A DNA stretch of 52,582 nucleotides from CAYUNI01 sp964446245 (GCA_964446245.1 CAYUNI010000002.1:1-52582), one strand, 5' to 3'. Shown: positions 25,248-34,156, counted from the stretch's first letter. Translations and numbers: made by a program. Notes: generated from the letters alone by a model not told the origin.

Positions 25248-27014
25248 TTATTTTTTCCCCCAATTAACCATTAATAAATTGAAATCGAGTAAATCAACTT
25301 TCCCATCTTTGTTCAAATCAGCAACCGATCCGGCTTTCCCCCAATTAACCATTAATAAATTGAAATCGAGTAAATCTGTTCGGCCATCGTTGTTCAAGTC
25401 TACTTTAGCGCCCGCTATCGTAGTGATCATATTGGCAGAAGATCCACCTCCACCACCCCCGCCAGCAGAAGCGCTCTGAATAAGAACCGTCCGAGTCGTT
25501 GAAGCAGAATTGCCAGCATTATCAGAGACCGAATAAGTCAAAGTATAGGTACCGACGATCGAAGTATTAACTGTGCCAGAAACAGAAATTCTCGAGCTTA
25601 TGTTGCCATCGACATCATCTGAAGCTGTCGCCCCCGGATCAGAAAAAGTCTGCCCGACAGTGAGAGAAAATGGAGAAGCTCCAATCAAGGTAATCACCGG
25701 TTTAACAGTATCAGAAGACACAACAATAGTTCTAGTTGTCGAAGCAGAGTTGCCGGCGTTATCAGAAACAGAATAAATGAGCTGATAAGTACCAGTAGCA
25801 TTAATATCCAAACTAGGATTACTAGAAGTGGCAATCAAATTAGTAATATCACCATCGATATTATCAAAAGCGGTATAGCCCGGTTCAACATAAGCACCTC
25901 CAAGAAAAAGATTGACCGTGCTAGAGCCCAACAAAGACAACCGCGGAGCGATGGTGTCAGCGATTGAATAATCAGTCGCGATCACCAACTTTCCTCCTTT
26001 TACATAAGCAAGAGTTTTATTACTAGTTCCCAAGGCAAGCGCCGGTTTAGCGCCAATAGCCGATACCCCGCTATCGACTAAAGCTGGCGCAGAAAAGCCA
26101 CCTGCTTCTTCACCGCTAATAAATTGCAAATTGCCAGCTCCGTCATTATAAGCAATCCCGACTGGACCATTACCAGTTTTAAAAGAAATTGTTGGTTCGG
26201 CTTCTCCCGTACCCGATCCGATTTGTGTTTCTTGCCAAGAGCCAGTGGTCGTCGAATAGACTCGGAAAATTGACGCGTCACTCGAGTCAAAAACAGCATA
26301 AACATCATCATTGCCATCCAAGACCAAACTATGCTTACTCAAAACTGGGCCGTTGCTAAGAGCCGATGATTGAGTAGCCCCCTCAGAAGCATTGGTGGCT
26401 AATTTAAGATAATAATTTGTTCCACCAGCTCCACTTAAAATCGATTTAGCTAAAATCCTATAATTATTATCGCTACCAAACGCAACCACCGATTCGCTAA
26501 AGCTCTCTGTACTGCTTCCAATATTTTGTCCGTCAAAAATCAAAGCTGGCGAAGTCCAAACTCCCCCTTCTTTTGTTTTTAACCAAATATCATTGTTTGC
26601 ACCATCACTCAAAGAATAAGTAAGTAAAATTTTATCAGCGACCCCTAGGCCGAGGCTAGGCAAAGAACCGGAACCCTGATTAGAAATTTGCCACGAACCG
26701 GCCAAATCCTTTTCTGCCAACATGACCTGTCCGGCATTTTCATAAACAATCACCGGTCGGCCATCAGTAAGATTAACCAACGAAGGATTAGTACCAGAGG
26801 CAACAGCATCAACAAAATCAACTCCATCACGAAGGAAAATAGTCCCTGCCTTATCCCAAACCACTCGCCAATTAGTGCCGTTGTCGATGAGATCGAAAGC
26901 TCCAGTACCATTATCAATTTCAATCTTATTAGAAAAAGCTAAAGAGAGATTACTTAAACCTAAAAACATTAAGAAGCTACAAAATATCAAAATGGTGGTT
27001 AAAAATCTATTCAT
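25248..27014 (-). CDS. Secreted dockerin protein with HYR/Ig-like domains
   Basis: Start at the ATG at 27014 (588 residues), followed directly by a signal peptide (FLTTILIFCSFLMFLGLSNLSLAF). Residues about 30-355 look like a beta-propeller-style sensor module of degenerate repeats. Two Ig-like DUF5011/HYR domains follow, each with FLGGAYVEPG or LTVGQTFSDPG, a DNIDGDI/DDVDGNI site and YSVSDNAGNSASTTRT. After a Gly linker, a complete type I dockerin closes the protein: two DLNNDGRTDLLDFNLLMVNWGK-like Ca-binding repeats. At the DNA level these repeats share 39 identical bases with an 81-bp period. It is in an operon with the cohesin-like anchor, the expected partner. Confidence 0.88.
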   Translation of the reverse strand: MNRFLTTILIFCSFLMFLGLSNLSLAFSNKIEIDNGTGAFDLIDNGTNWRVVWDKAGTIFLRDGVDFVDAVASGTNPSLVNLTDGRPVIVYENAGQVMLAEKDLAGSWQISNQGSGSLPSLGLGVADKILLTYSLSDGANNDIWLKTKEGGVWTSPALIFDGQNIGSSTESFSESVVAFGSDNNYRILAKSILSGAGGTNYYLKLATNASEGATQSSALSNGPVLSKHSLVLDGNDDVYAVFDSSDASIFRVYSTTTGSWQETQIGSGTGEAEPTISFKTGNGPVGIAYNDGAGNLQFISGEEAGGFSAPALVDSGVSAIGAKPALALGTSNKTLAYVKGGKLVIATDYSIADTIAPRLSLLGSSTVNLFLGGAYVEPGYTAFDNIDGDITNLIATSSNPSLDINATGTYQLIYSVSDNAGNSASTTRTIVVSSDTVKPVITLIGASPFSLTVGQTFSDPGATASDDVDGNISSRISVSGTVNTSIVGTYTLTYSVSDNAGNSASTTRTVLIQSASAGGGGGGGSSANMITTIAGAKVDLNNDGRTDLLDFNLLMVNWGKAGSVADLNKDGKVDLLDFNLLMVNWGKK

Positions 27015-27099
27015 AAGCGGGCTAATTAAAACTAATATCACTTGACCCTATTCCTATATCGTGGGATTGTCAAGAGATGAAAAAGGGGCCACCATTACC

Positions 27100-27768
27100 T
27101 TAGGTGACCCGCTTCACTTCCCCTCTCTTCTCCAACCAGAGAAGGAAAAGAAGATACCTCTCCATCTCTGGACGACACTCCACCACCTCTCCTGAAGAAG
27201 TAATATCGTCCGAAAGACGGGCAACAATATCGAGGAGAAAACGCGGGGCATATCGAGGCTCAGGTTTAGACAAATCCTCCATCGCCTCAGCTAAAGATTC
27301 TGCCGAAAACTTGCCCCAATCCTTGCCGATCTCATCTAAACCAAGCAAAGACTGGACAAATTCAAAAGTCTTTAAAACAAGGGGATCGGAACGACCCTCT
27401 CTTAAAATCACCGCTCTGAATTGAGACCTTCCATCAGAAATCTCTAATTCAAATTTGGTGATAATTTGAGAAAGATTTTCCATTACCCTCTCGGTGGCCC
27501 ACTGTGGACCGAGACTTTTTTCGACCGCCTTTAAGACAGCCTGTCTTATCTTAGAGCCAGGTTTCCCCGCTTGCCAAGATTTTCGTTTGGCCTCAAGAAA
27601 ATCAATTTTCTTCCTACGGTCATTAGCCAAAGAAAGAAAACCATTCTTGCACTCAAATAGACTCTCAAGTCTCAAAAGTCTCCTTTGCCAAACTTCTTCC
27701 TTCCGAACATCATTTAACAACCTTGCCACCCGAGAAACATTCCAGTATGGACGGTCTATAGACTGCAT
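27100..27768 (-). CDS. Hypothetical helical protein, SD-led
   Basis: I do not recognise this 222-residue protein. The start is the ATG at 27768, which follows AAAGGGGGTGAGG with correct SD spacing. The sequence is rich in charged residues and helix formers (MQSIDRPYW...RLLRLESLFEC...IDFLEAKRKSWQ), without membrane segments, signal peptide or obvious catalytic motif. It may be all-helical and cytoplasmic. It sits between the dockerin gene and the Ig-protein cluster and shares the strong SD with that cluster, unlike the housekeeping genes. Confidence 0.65.
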   Translation of the reverse strand: MQSIDRPYWNVSRVARLLNDVRKEEVWQRRLLRLESLFECKNGFLSLANDRRKKIDFLEAKRKSWQAGKPGSKIRQAVLKAVEKSLGPQWATERVMENLSQIITKFELEISDGRSQFRAVILREGRSDPLVLKTFEFVQSLLGLDEIGKDWGKFSAESLAEAMEDLSKPEPRYAPRFLLDIVARLSDDITSSGEVVECRPEMERYLLFLLWLEKRGEVKRVT

Positions 27769-27880
27769 AATCCTCACCCCCTTTCCTACTCGATTTATTT
27801 GTTAAGTTCCTAGCTTATATATTACTACAATAACTCCACCGATAAGTCAAATTAAAAAATTAACATCCCAAAACCCTCCA

Positions 27881-27928
27881 TCAAGATGTAGACAAATTTC
27901 GCGATCGCGAAATTTGTCTACATCTTGA
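27881..27928. repeat. 48-bp perfect palindrome
   Basis: Both 24-base arms are exact, centred at 27904/27905 on GCGATCGC. It lies in the gap between the gene starting at 27768 and the terminator at 27990. It may be a second terminator; no gap between arms is unusual for that role. Confidence 0.8.
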
Positions 27929-27989
27929 TTTTATAATCTAGCTTATAGTTTGCTATTTTTAATTTGCAAAAAAATTCAATCACGAAAAA

Positions 27990-28018
27990 TGGCGACTCCC
28001 CCGAAAGGAAAGTCGCCA
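27990..28018 (-). terminator. Terminator of the short Ig-like protein gene
   Basis: TGGCGACT (27990-27997) pairs with AGTCGCCA (28011-28018). On the minus strand it is followed by TTTTTCG. Confidence 0.8.
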
Positions 28019-28055
28019 CCTTCTTCACCGCTCATCCATGAGGGTGAAGGAAATA

Positions 28056-28682
28056 TCAGGGTGTTACATTGGCGACCACGGTGATCGCCCCCGAATCCGC
28101 CGTCGTCGGCGAGCTAAGGGTCAAGGTCGCCGTCGTCTGGCCGGCAATCGGGTTGCCATCATGGTACCAAACACACGAGGTGATGGTACCAGAGCTGACC
28201 GTTGCCGTGAAGGTGACAGCGCTACCCGTGTTGCCTTCGACATTCGGCAAGGTGCCGATTGTCCCCGTCGATGAGGTGATCGTCACAATCACCGCCGACG
28301 GGTCAAAGACATTGATTGTCACCGTGTTGGAGGTCATTGCCCCCACATCATTGGTGACAGTGCATGCTGCTGTGTACGCCCCGGCCGTCAATCCGGCGGT
28401 ATTCAAGGTGGGCGTGGCGACGTTTGTCGCCGACAATGTCCCACCGGTCGCTCCCCAAGCATAGGTCGGATTGCCTCCCGTGCTGGTTCCCGGCGAGTTG
28501 ACCGCCAAGTTGACGATATCGCCGATAAACACATTGACCGACGCACCGCCATTGACGGTCGCCGTCGGCAAGGGGTTGACCACCAAAGTGACCGACGCCG
28601 AAGGTGCCGTCGTCGCCGCCCAACCGTAAGTCGGGACAAACACCATCGCCACTGCCAAAATAAAAATAACAATCTTCTTCAT
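28056..28682 (-). CDS. Secreted Ig-like protein
   Basis: 208 residues with signal peptide (KKIVIFILAVAMVFVPTYGWAA) followed by two Ig-like domains. The first has PTYAWGATGG...TAACTVTNDVGAMTSNTV and the second CVWYHDGNPIAGQTTATLTL. It is a paralogue of the N-terminal part of the protein at 30555: both start AATTAPSA-V-L-VN and share VTN-VGAM-SNTV. A strong SD (GGGGGAGGAGG) precedes the ATG and a terminator follows. Codons look GC-rich compared with the flanking core genes. Probably an extracellular adhesion module. Confidence 0.75.
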   Translation of the reverse strand: MKKIVIFILAVAMVFVPTYGWAATTAPSASVTLVVNPLPTATVNGGASVNVFIGDIVNLAVNSPGTSTGGNPTYAWGATGGTLSATNVATPTLNTAGLTAGAYTAACTVTNDVGAMTSNTVTINVFDPSAVIVTITSSTGTIGTLPNVEGNTGSAVTFTATVSSGTITSCVWYHDGNPIAGQTTATLTLSSPTTADSGAITVVANVTP

Positions 28683-28697
28683 AATCGCCTCCTCCCC

Positions 28698-30353
28698 CTA
28701 GTGGGGGCTGGTTGTTGCGAACAAACTCTTAGTGTATCCATCTGTCACCAGACAACGATACAACCCAGAGTCAGAAACCTTGGCATGAGGAATAAGGAGC
28801 TCATAACTCCCCAACCCCGGTAAACCTGTGCCGTCTTTCTCCCACCCATAAGAGAGCGGGGGTTTTCCCGTCGCTTGGACGAAAAGTCGCACCGGCGAAC
28901 CAGTATTGACCTCGACCCGCGACGGCGACTGGCCAACAATCACCAAAGGCATCCTAGTCGACGGCAAATCAACCAAATACCCGTTGGGACCAGAAGTGAC
29001 AGCCAATCCATTCAAGTCAACCGACAATGAAGTCGGATTAACCAGATAGTAACGATGACTGTCTCCAGCCATCATTACATAAGGAAAAGCTGACACCTGA
29101 TCGCTCTGGTTCAGAGACAAACTATCTGGCTGGCCAGATTCATTCACCCCGATACCAGTAAAGATTCGGGCAATCACCGGTGTCTCTGCCGAAGCCTGGA
29201 CCCGATAATCTTCCCAAATCTTCTTTCCTGTCCCCGACTTAGCCTTGGCGCCGGCTTCCGATAAAAGGAGTCCCAAACGATCGAGACTCTCAAAGCCGGC
29301 TGTCGTGCCAAAACGCTTCAGATCCGGAGTCTCGAGGAAACTCCGAAGATCCAGAAGGACACTCATCTTCCCCGGCAAGTTTTCGTTGTAGACGAACTCC
29401 AGCCGAGGAGATACCACCGGTGGCAAAAGACGGAAATTGGCCTGGACGATCATATCCCGATCTATCACCACTGTCTGTGGGTTGTCTCCTTGATTAGGTA
29501 AACCGACCCAAGATTGGAAGACATACCCTCTTTGAGGTTCAGCCTGAAAATCCAAACGCGACCCCGACAAATAGTAACGCCCGCCGGCCGGCAAGATGTT
29601 GCCACTACCATTAGGGGTAATCGCCGTCATCAACTTGACCGATTCACCAATCGGCAAGCTAAGAGCAGCGTTGATCGCAAGCTGAACATCGAGAATATCA
29701 ACCTTCCCATCACCATTGATATCAGCCTTAGAAAGATTGATCACCCCTAGAGCAGCGTTGATCGCAAGCTGAACATCGAGAATATCAACCTTCCCATCAC
29801 CATTGACATCGGCAGCCGGGATATAAATTCCCCCGCCAGTACTTGTCGCAAGTGACAAGCCAACATCGTCCTCTCCCCGAAATGCAGGATTAATGACACT
29901 AGCTGTCCCAACCGGGACAAGCTTGAGGCTGATTTCTTCGTCGGCAGACGCAGACAAAGAACACCCAAACTTCAATTCCAGCCGAGCAAGATCCTTTGAC
30001 CAAGGCAAGATAAGAATCTCATCCTCAGTCAAGGTTGGTCGCCCGAAGTCTCGCCCGTCAGCGATTTTTACCGGAACGAAACCGTGTCTGCTCCAGAACT
30101 CTTCGACAAGCCGACCTTCCTTCCAGAGACTTTCCTCAGCAGGATCACCTCTCGCCCAATAGTAATTGACCTCGGTCAATTTCCACTGACCGAGCTCCTC
30201 CAGTCGGACCACCGCCCCACCATCGCAAGGTAAGGTCGTAGTCTGAATAATCTCCGCTCCCGACCACACGCCAGAGACAGAGATATCAACTGGAACATTG
30301 GCTACCGCCAACGCTCCAGTCAACAAAAAAATCATCACCAAAATTAAGCGCAT
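28698..30353 (-). CDS. Secreted protein with internal dockerin and C-terminal Ig domain
   Basis: Start at the ATG at 30353 (551 residues), after GAGGAGGTGG, leading into a signal peptide (RLILVMIFLLTGALAVA). Residues about 20-175 are of unknown fold. A type I dockerin with two NGDGKVDILDVQLAINAAL repeats lies at about 183-235, unusually in the middle of the chain. It is followed by an InlB-B-repeat-like unit (GGRYYLSGSRLDFQAEP...GYVFQSWVG...VIDRDMIVQANF), a middle region, and an I-set Ig domain at the C-terminus (YGWEKDGTGL...DSGLYRCLVTDG). The two dockerin repeats are almost identical over 62 bases (29662-29723, 29749-29810), so they duplicated recently. A cohesin-like partner lies at 24504. 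Confidence 0.82.
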   Translation of the reverse strand: MRLILVMIFLLTGALAVANVPVDISVSGVWSGAEIIQTTTLPCDGGAVVRLEELGQWKLTEVNYYWARGDPAEESLWKEGRLVEEFWSRHGFVPVKIADGRDFGRPTLTEDEILILPWSKDLARLELKFGCSLSASADEEISLKLVPVGTASVINPAFRGEDDVGLSLATSTGGGIYIPAADVNGDGKVDILDVQLAINAALGVINLSKADINGDGKVDILDVQLAINAALSLPIGESVKLMTAITPNGSGNILPAGGRYYLSGSRLDFQAEPQRGYVFQSWVGLPNQGDNPQTVVIDRDMIVQANFRLLPPVVSPRLEFVYNENLPGKMSVLLDLRSFLETPDLKRFGTTAGFESLDRLGLLLSEAGAKAKSGTGKKIWEDYRVQASAETPVIARIFTGIGVNESGQPDSLSLNQSDQVSAFPYVMMAGDSHRYYLVNPTSLSVDLNGLAVTSGPNGYLVDLPSTRMPLVIVGQSPSRVEVNTGSPVRLFVQATGKPPLSYGWEKDGTGLPGLGSYELLIPHAKVSDSGLYRCLVTDGYTKSLFATTSPH

Positions 30354-30466
30354 AACCACCTCCTCGACCCCAAGGTCGTGTTTCTTTTTACTCTCCAATA
30401 TATAACACCCTTGTCAAAGGGCTATTTCTAATCCTAGGGCTACCACAAGATTATAGACAAGTCAAC

Positions 30467-30495
30467 TTGACACAATGAATAAAGTTTTGTAGTAA
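30467..30495 (+). promoter_or_regulatory. Promoter of the plus-strand Ig-like gene
   Basis: Consensus TTGACA (30467-30472), 17-base spacer, TAGTAA (30490-30495). The -35 is half of a GTCAA-C-TTGAC palindrome in the divergent gap. Confidence 0.5.
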
Positions 30496-30554
30496 TTGAT
30501 ACAGAATGCGCAAACTACTCGGGCAAAAAAGCCCGAAAAAGGGAGGACTTTGAG

Positions 30555-31592
30555 ATGAAAAAAGTATTTTTGGTGGTCATGGTGACCATCGCTGATGTGG
30601 CGGCAATTGCCGCCACTACGGCGCCTTCGGCGCCGGTCTACCTGACCGTAAACGGATCCCCAGTGGCCTCAGCAGACAAGGTGACAGCTCTCACAGGAGA
30701 ACAGGTGACCTTCACTGCAGTACCCACTGGCACCGCACCGGCTGGAGGCTATGGCTACCAATGGGCAAAAGGCGGAGCCGATATCGCTGGCGCCACCACT
30801 AACCCACTGGTTATATCGACTGCGTCTCTGACTGATACAGGGGATTATCTCTGTCGGGTCACAAACGCGGTAGGGGCGATGAATTCAAACACAGTGAGCT
30901 TGTCCATCTATCAAAAGCTCACCATCACCCAGTCACCAACCGGGCAATCGGTGGTGATAGGCCAAACAGCGACTTTCTCGATCATTACTATTGGAGCCGG
31001 CACGCTCAGCTATCAATGGCAAGAGAATGGGTCGGATGTCGGGTCCAACTCCCCGACTTATACCCATGCTAATTGCCAATTGGCGGACGACGGGAAACAG
31101 GTCGCCTGTGTTGTGACTTGCACAGATCCCGCAGGAGGTCAGATGGTAACCAGCCCCTCGGCTACCTTGTCGGTCCGTGCCGACACTGAAGCCCCGACCT
31201 TAGACCTCTACTATACAAATGGAAGTAGCGGTCTCAGCCTGAGCTTCAATGCTCACGGAGTCACCTTGCCTACCTTAATTGGTGGCACTAGTGATTGGGC
31301 GACCGGCAACATTTCGGTAATGGGCGTCCGTTTCATCGCCAGTGTCAACACCTTCGTGAGTAGTGGAAGTTCACCTGCGCCAATCACTGCTACCGGCGAT
31401 CACAGTTCCTCTCTCGCCAATACAGTGATAAACGGCTTTGTAGGAAAAATCGCCCCCTATTTCGTCGAAGGGGCGACGAACAAGTACCTCTCCCGAGCCG
31501 TGCTTCGGGTGAGGCTATCGAAAGACGGTGGGCCCCTGACCGAGCTCACTCGATCAGATGGCAACTACTACGACCTAAATCTGGGTCCGTAA
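30555..31592 (+). CDS. Secreted Ig-like protein, SD-led cassette
   Basis: 345 residues. The ATG at 30555 follows GGGAGGACTTTGAG. The N-terminus (KKVFLVVMVTIADVAAIAA) is a signal peptide. Two I-set-type Ig domains span about 24-120 and 121-210 (YGYQWAKGGADIAGATTN...GDYLCRVTN, then LSYQWQENGSDVG...VACVVTCTD). A distinct C-terminal domain (about 215-345; DLYYTNGSSG...RAVLRVRLSKDGGP) has no family I know. It is a paralogue of 28056 and divergent from 28698. It ends at a good terminator next to the scaffold gap. Confidence 0.78.
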   Translation: MKKVFLVVMVTIADVAAIAATTAPSAPVYLTVNGSPVASADKVTALTGEQVTFTAVPTGTAPAGGYGYQWAKGGADIAGATTNPLVISTASLTDTGDYLCRVTNAVGAMNSNTVSLSIYQKLTITQSPTGQSVVIGQTATFSIITIGAGTLSYQWQENGSDVGSNSPTYTHANCQLADDGKQVACVVTCTDPAGGQMVTSPSATLSVRADTEAPTLDLYYTNGSSGLSLSFNAHGVTLPTLIGGTSDWATGNISVMGVRFIASVNTFVSSGSSPAPITATGDHSSSLANTVINGFVGKIAPYFVEGATNKYLSRAVLRVRLSKDGGPLTELTRSDGNYYDLNLGP

Positions 31593-31607
31593 TAGTAAAA
31601 CCAAACC

Positions 31608-31635
31608 AAAGGGCGCTTGCTTGCAGGCGCCCTTT
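31608..31635 (+). terminator. Terminator of the plus-strand Ig-like gene
   Basis: AAAGGGCGC (31608-31616) pairs with GCGCCCTTT (31627-31635), followed by ACTATTTT up to the N run. Confidence 0.8.
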
Positions 31636-31643
31636 ACTATTTT

Positions 31644-31665
31644 NNNNNNNNNNNNNNNNNNNNNN
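31644..31665. other. Assembly gap (22 N)
   Basis: A run of N joins two contigs. The true distance and any missing sequence are unknown, and the end of the GGDEF gene is lost here. Confidence 0.99.
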
Positions 31666-32713
31666 AACCAACACTTTTTTCTCGCCTTTTCTTCGATAAT
31701 TCATCCGCCCGGTCAAGAATCTTTTCAATAAAAACTTTAAACTCATTTCTTCCCGGTGTTCCTTCTTCGCTCAAATAATCGTCCAGTTCTTCCGCCAAAA
31801 TTTGTATCCTCCCTTCTGTCTCTTTTTCTTCAGGAAATTCTAGACCTTCACTCAACATCTCTTCTCGCTTCAAAGCATGCTCAACCTTTTCATAAGCAAG
31901 CATATCACGAGCATTCAACTCATCAATATTAACCCTAAGCGGCAAACGACCTTCCACTGCCTCAAGAATCATTTTTTCTTTAAAGCGCTTAAGACGCAAT
32001 TCCGTCAGATCGACAATTTTTTCTGATTTCTCTCGCTTTTCTTCTTCTCCAAATATAACCGTCTTATTTCGCCCAGCCTCTTTAGCTTGATACATGGCTT
32101 GGTCGGCCCTCTCGGCAATTTCCTCAACCGAAAGAGTGTTTTCCCTGTCAGCCACTGCCAACCCCAAGCTAGCAGTCACAGAAAAATTCGGCTGGTCTTC
32201 AAAAGCAATCTTTTCGATCTTTTGTCTAATCTGTTCTGCTTTATTTTTAGCTTCTTCAATATTCGCCCCCGGCAAAGCAACAACCATCTCTTCCCCACCA
32301 AAACGGCAAGCCAAATCAGAAGCTCGGATATTATTTTTTAAAATTTCCGCCACCGCCAATAAAACCTTATCGGCAAATTGATGCCCCATTGTATCGTTAA
32401 TCTTTTTAAAATGATCGAGATCGATAAAAATTACCGCCACCGAATCTATTGCTTCTTTTCGTCGCTCGGTCTCTTTCATTTTTAACTGCGACAAAATCGG
32501 CTCTAATTTTTCCTCAAAAGCCCGCCGATTAAGCAAGCCGGTTTTGGGTTCACGATCAGCTAATTGATCAAGCAAATATTCTGTTGTCCCCGGAGTCTCT
32601 TTGGCTTGAGCAATAGTTTGGCCCCAATCAGCCAAATCATTTTCCAGTTCATCACTCCCCCCACCAGCCCCTTCTGAAGAATTCATTTTCGATTTAAACT
32701 CTGATACAGACAT
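31666..32713 (-). CDS. GGDEF diguanylate cyclase (C-terminus cut by assembly gap)
   Basis: A cytoplasmic diguanylate cyclase making c-di-GMP from two GTP. The GGDEF domain spans about residues 53-225: REPKTGLLNRR, FIDLDHFKKINDTMGH, the inhibitory I-site RASD (130-133) exactly five residues before the active-site GGEEM (139-143), and ASLGLAVAD...ADQAMYQAKEAGRNK. The fifth active-site residue is Met rather than Phe, while the catalytic Glu pair is kept, so activity is likely. There is no membrane segment or known sensor domain; a charged helical C-terminal extension (about 225-349) runs into the N gap and the stop is not seen. It pairs functionally with the PilZ protein at 24078. Confidence 0.9.
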
Positions 32714-32732
32714 AAAAAAATAGCTAAAAATA

Positions 32733-33620
32733 CTAAAGATTAATCTCTCTTAATTTAGCGACTCTTTCCTCGACTGGCGGATGGGTCATAAATAATTTTG
32801 CCAAACCTCGCGAAGCACCTGAGCCAAACGGATTACTGATAAAAAGATGCGCTGTGGCATTACTTGCTTTTTGCATTGGCACATTATAGCTACCGATTTT
32901 TTCCAAAGCCGAAGCAAGACCTTCGGGATAACGCGTAAGCAAAGCCCCCGAAGCATCGGCAAGAAATTCCCGCCGACGAGAAATTGCTAGCTGAATCAAG
33001 GTGGCAACAATCGGCGCTAAAATCGACAGGGCAATTCCAATCAAAATAATTATTCCATTTTGCCGATCGTTATCACGACTGCCACCAAAAACCATCGAGC
33101 GCATAAAAATATCCGTCACTACTGTAATAATCCCCACCAAAGTGACAACAATAGTCTGGAGTAAAATATCGCGATTTCCAATATGAGACAATTCATGTGC
33201 AATCACACCTTCCAGCTCATTTTTATTTAATAGCGTAAGCAAGCCACTTGTCACCGCCACTACCGCATGATCCTTGTTTCGACCGGTGGCAAAAGCATTA
33301 GGAGCCGAATCTTCAATCAAATATAATTTTGGCGTCGGCAACCCAGCCGTAATCGCTAAATTCTCAACAATATGATACAGCGCTTCATTGTCATCATGGG
33401 CCAATTCACGCGCGCCCGCCATTTTCAAAACAATTTTATCAGAATACCAATAGCTAATAAAATTCCAAATCAAACTAAAAGCCACTGCTCCATAAAGAAT
33501 AATCGGATTTTGATAGAGATAGCTAAAGTACCAACCCAGCCCAATAATCAAGACAAGAAAAATCGCCATCAAAAACCAAGTTCGACGGACATTAGAATCT
33601 TGTTGTGTATAAAGTGACAT
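32733..33620 (-). CDS. htpX: Membrane zinc metalloprotease HtpX
   Basis: M48 peptidase in the membrane with its active site facing the cytoplasm, degrading misfolded membrane proteins. 295 residues: two N-terminal helices (FLMAIFLVLIIGLGWYF and IILYGAVAFSLIW), HELSH at 142-146 as zinc site, two further helices, and REFLADASG giving the third ligand Glu. TATAAT stands exactly 6 bases before the ATG (33627-33632) with an upstream TG, so a leaderless mRNA is predicted. LemA, its usual neighbour, is close but separated by an opposite-strand lipoprotein gene. Confidence 0.95.
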   Translation of the reverse strand: MSLYTQQDSNVRRTWFLMAIFLVLIIGLGWYFSYLYQNPIILYGAVAFSLIWNFISYWYSDKIVLKMAGARELAHDDNEALYHIVENLAITAGLPTPKLYLIEDSAPNAFATGRNKDHAVVAVTSGLLTLLNKNELEGVIAHELSHIGNRDILLQTIVVTLVGIITVVTDIFMRSMVFGGSRDNDRQNGIIILIGIALSILAPIVATLIQLAISRRREFLADASGALLTRYPEGLASALEKIGSYNVPMQKASNATAHLFISNPFGSGASRGLAKLFMTHPPVEERVAKLREINL

Positions 33621-33626
33621 AAAAAA

Positions 33627-33632
33627 ATTATA
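33627..33632 (-). promoter_or_regulatory. Extended -10 box of htpX (leaderless)
   Basis: TGATATAAT on the minus strand, six bases (all T) before the ATG. Confidence 0.6.
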
Positions 33633-33657
33633 TCATCAGTCAGCAATCATTCTAACC

Positions 33658-33686
33658 TTGATTAAAATACATATTTATTATATAAT
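33658..33686 (+). promoter_or_regulatory. Promoter of the lipoprotein cassette
   Basis: TTGATT (33658-33663), 17-base spacer, TATAAT (33681-33686). Confidence 0.65.
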
Positions 33687-33732
33687 TACAGTCAGTAAAA
33701 ACCGAGGTTGGCTCGGTTAGAGGGAGGGAAAC

Positions 33733-34143
33733 ATGGCTCACGCTCACGCGGTTTTTCGAGGAGTTTTTGGTGCCATTGTGATCCTGTGGATCATGGCAGT
33801 GGTCTGCGGGCTGGTCGGTTGCCAGACGACCACCCAGCCAATGGCAAAAGAAAAGGAGGTGAAGCCTTTCAAAGCTATCCCCTCCCTGCAAGCCAGCTGG
33901 GTCCGTTACCAACGAATCTGTAAAGAAGGGGCGAATCGACAGCCCCCAGCGCTGGTAGCAGAGGCCGAGAAGCTCGATCCTTCGAGCTTCAAGACGAATG
34001 ACTGGACCTTTGTCCGCCAATACCCATGGCTGACAAGGGAGCTATCTCTTGAGGATAAGGCTTTCCTACTCCTTGAGAGCAAAGAACGCGCCGAGTATCA
34101 GCGGATCTCGGCCGTCCTCGATGGGGTCCGCCGAGAGCCTTAA
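33733..34143 (+). CDS. Small lipoprotein, SD-led cassette between htpX and lemA
   Basis: 136 residues with a lipoprotein signal (VFGAIVILWIMAVVCGLVGC, lipobox Cys near residue 30) followed by a hydrophilic, helical domain (SLQASWVRYQRICKEGANRQ...DWTFVRQYPWLTRELSLEDKAFLLLESKERAEYQ). I do not recognise the family. The SD is GAGGGAGGG. It has its own promoter (33658-33686) and shares a bidirectional terminator (34157-34192), lies opposite to its neighbours, and looks GC-richer. It has been inserted into the otherwise typical lemA-htpX neighbourhood. Confidence 0.72.
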   Translation: MAHAHAVFRGVFGAIVILWIMAVVCGLVGCQTTTQPMAKEKEVKPFKAIPSLQASWVRYQRICKEGANRQPPALVAEAEKLDPSSFKTNDWTFVRQYPWLTRELSLEDKAFLLLESKERAEYQRISAVLDGVRREP

Positions 34144-34156
34144 CCAAAAAAAAGAC

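Noticed and set aside
28348..28672. Long alternative frames opposite or overlapping the Ig-protein gene
   Set aside because: High-GC shadow frames; the frame with signal peptide, SD and Ig pattern is the real one.
31608..31700. Chimeric join between unrelated organisms at the N gap
   Set aside because: Core SD-less genes and SD-led cassettes occur on both sides, with the same terminator style, so the scaffold looks consistent; the gap itself cannot be judged.
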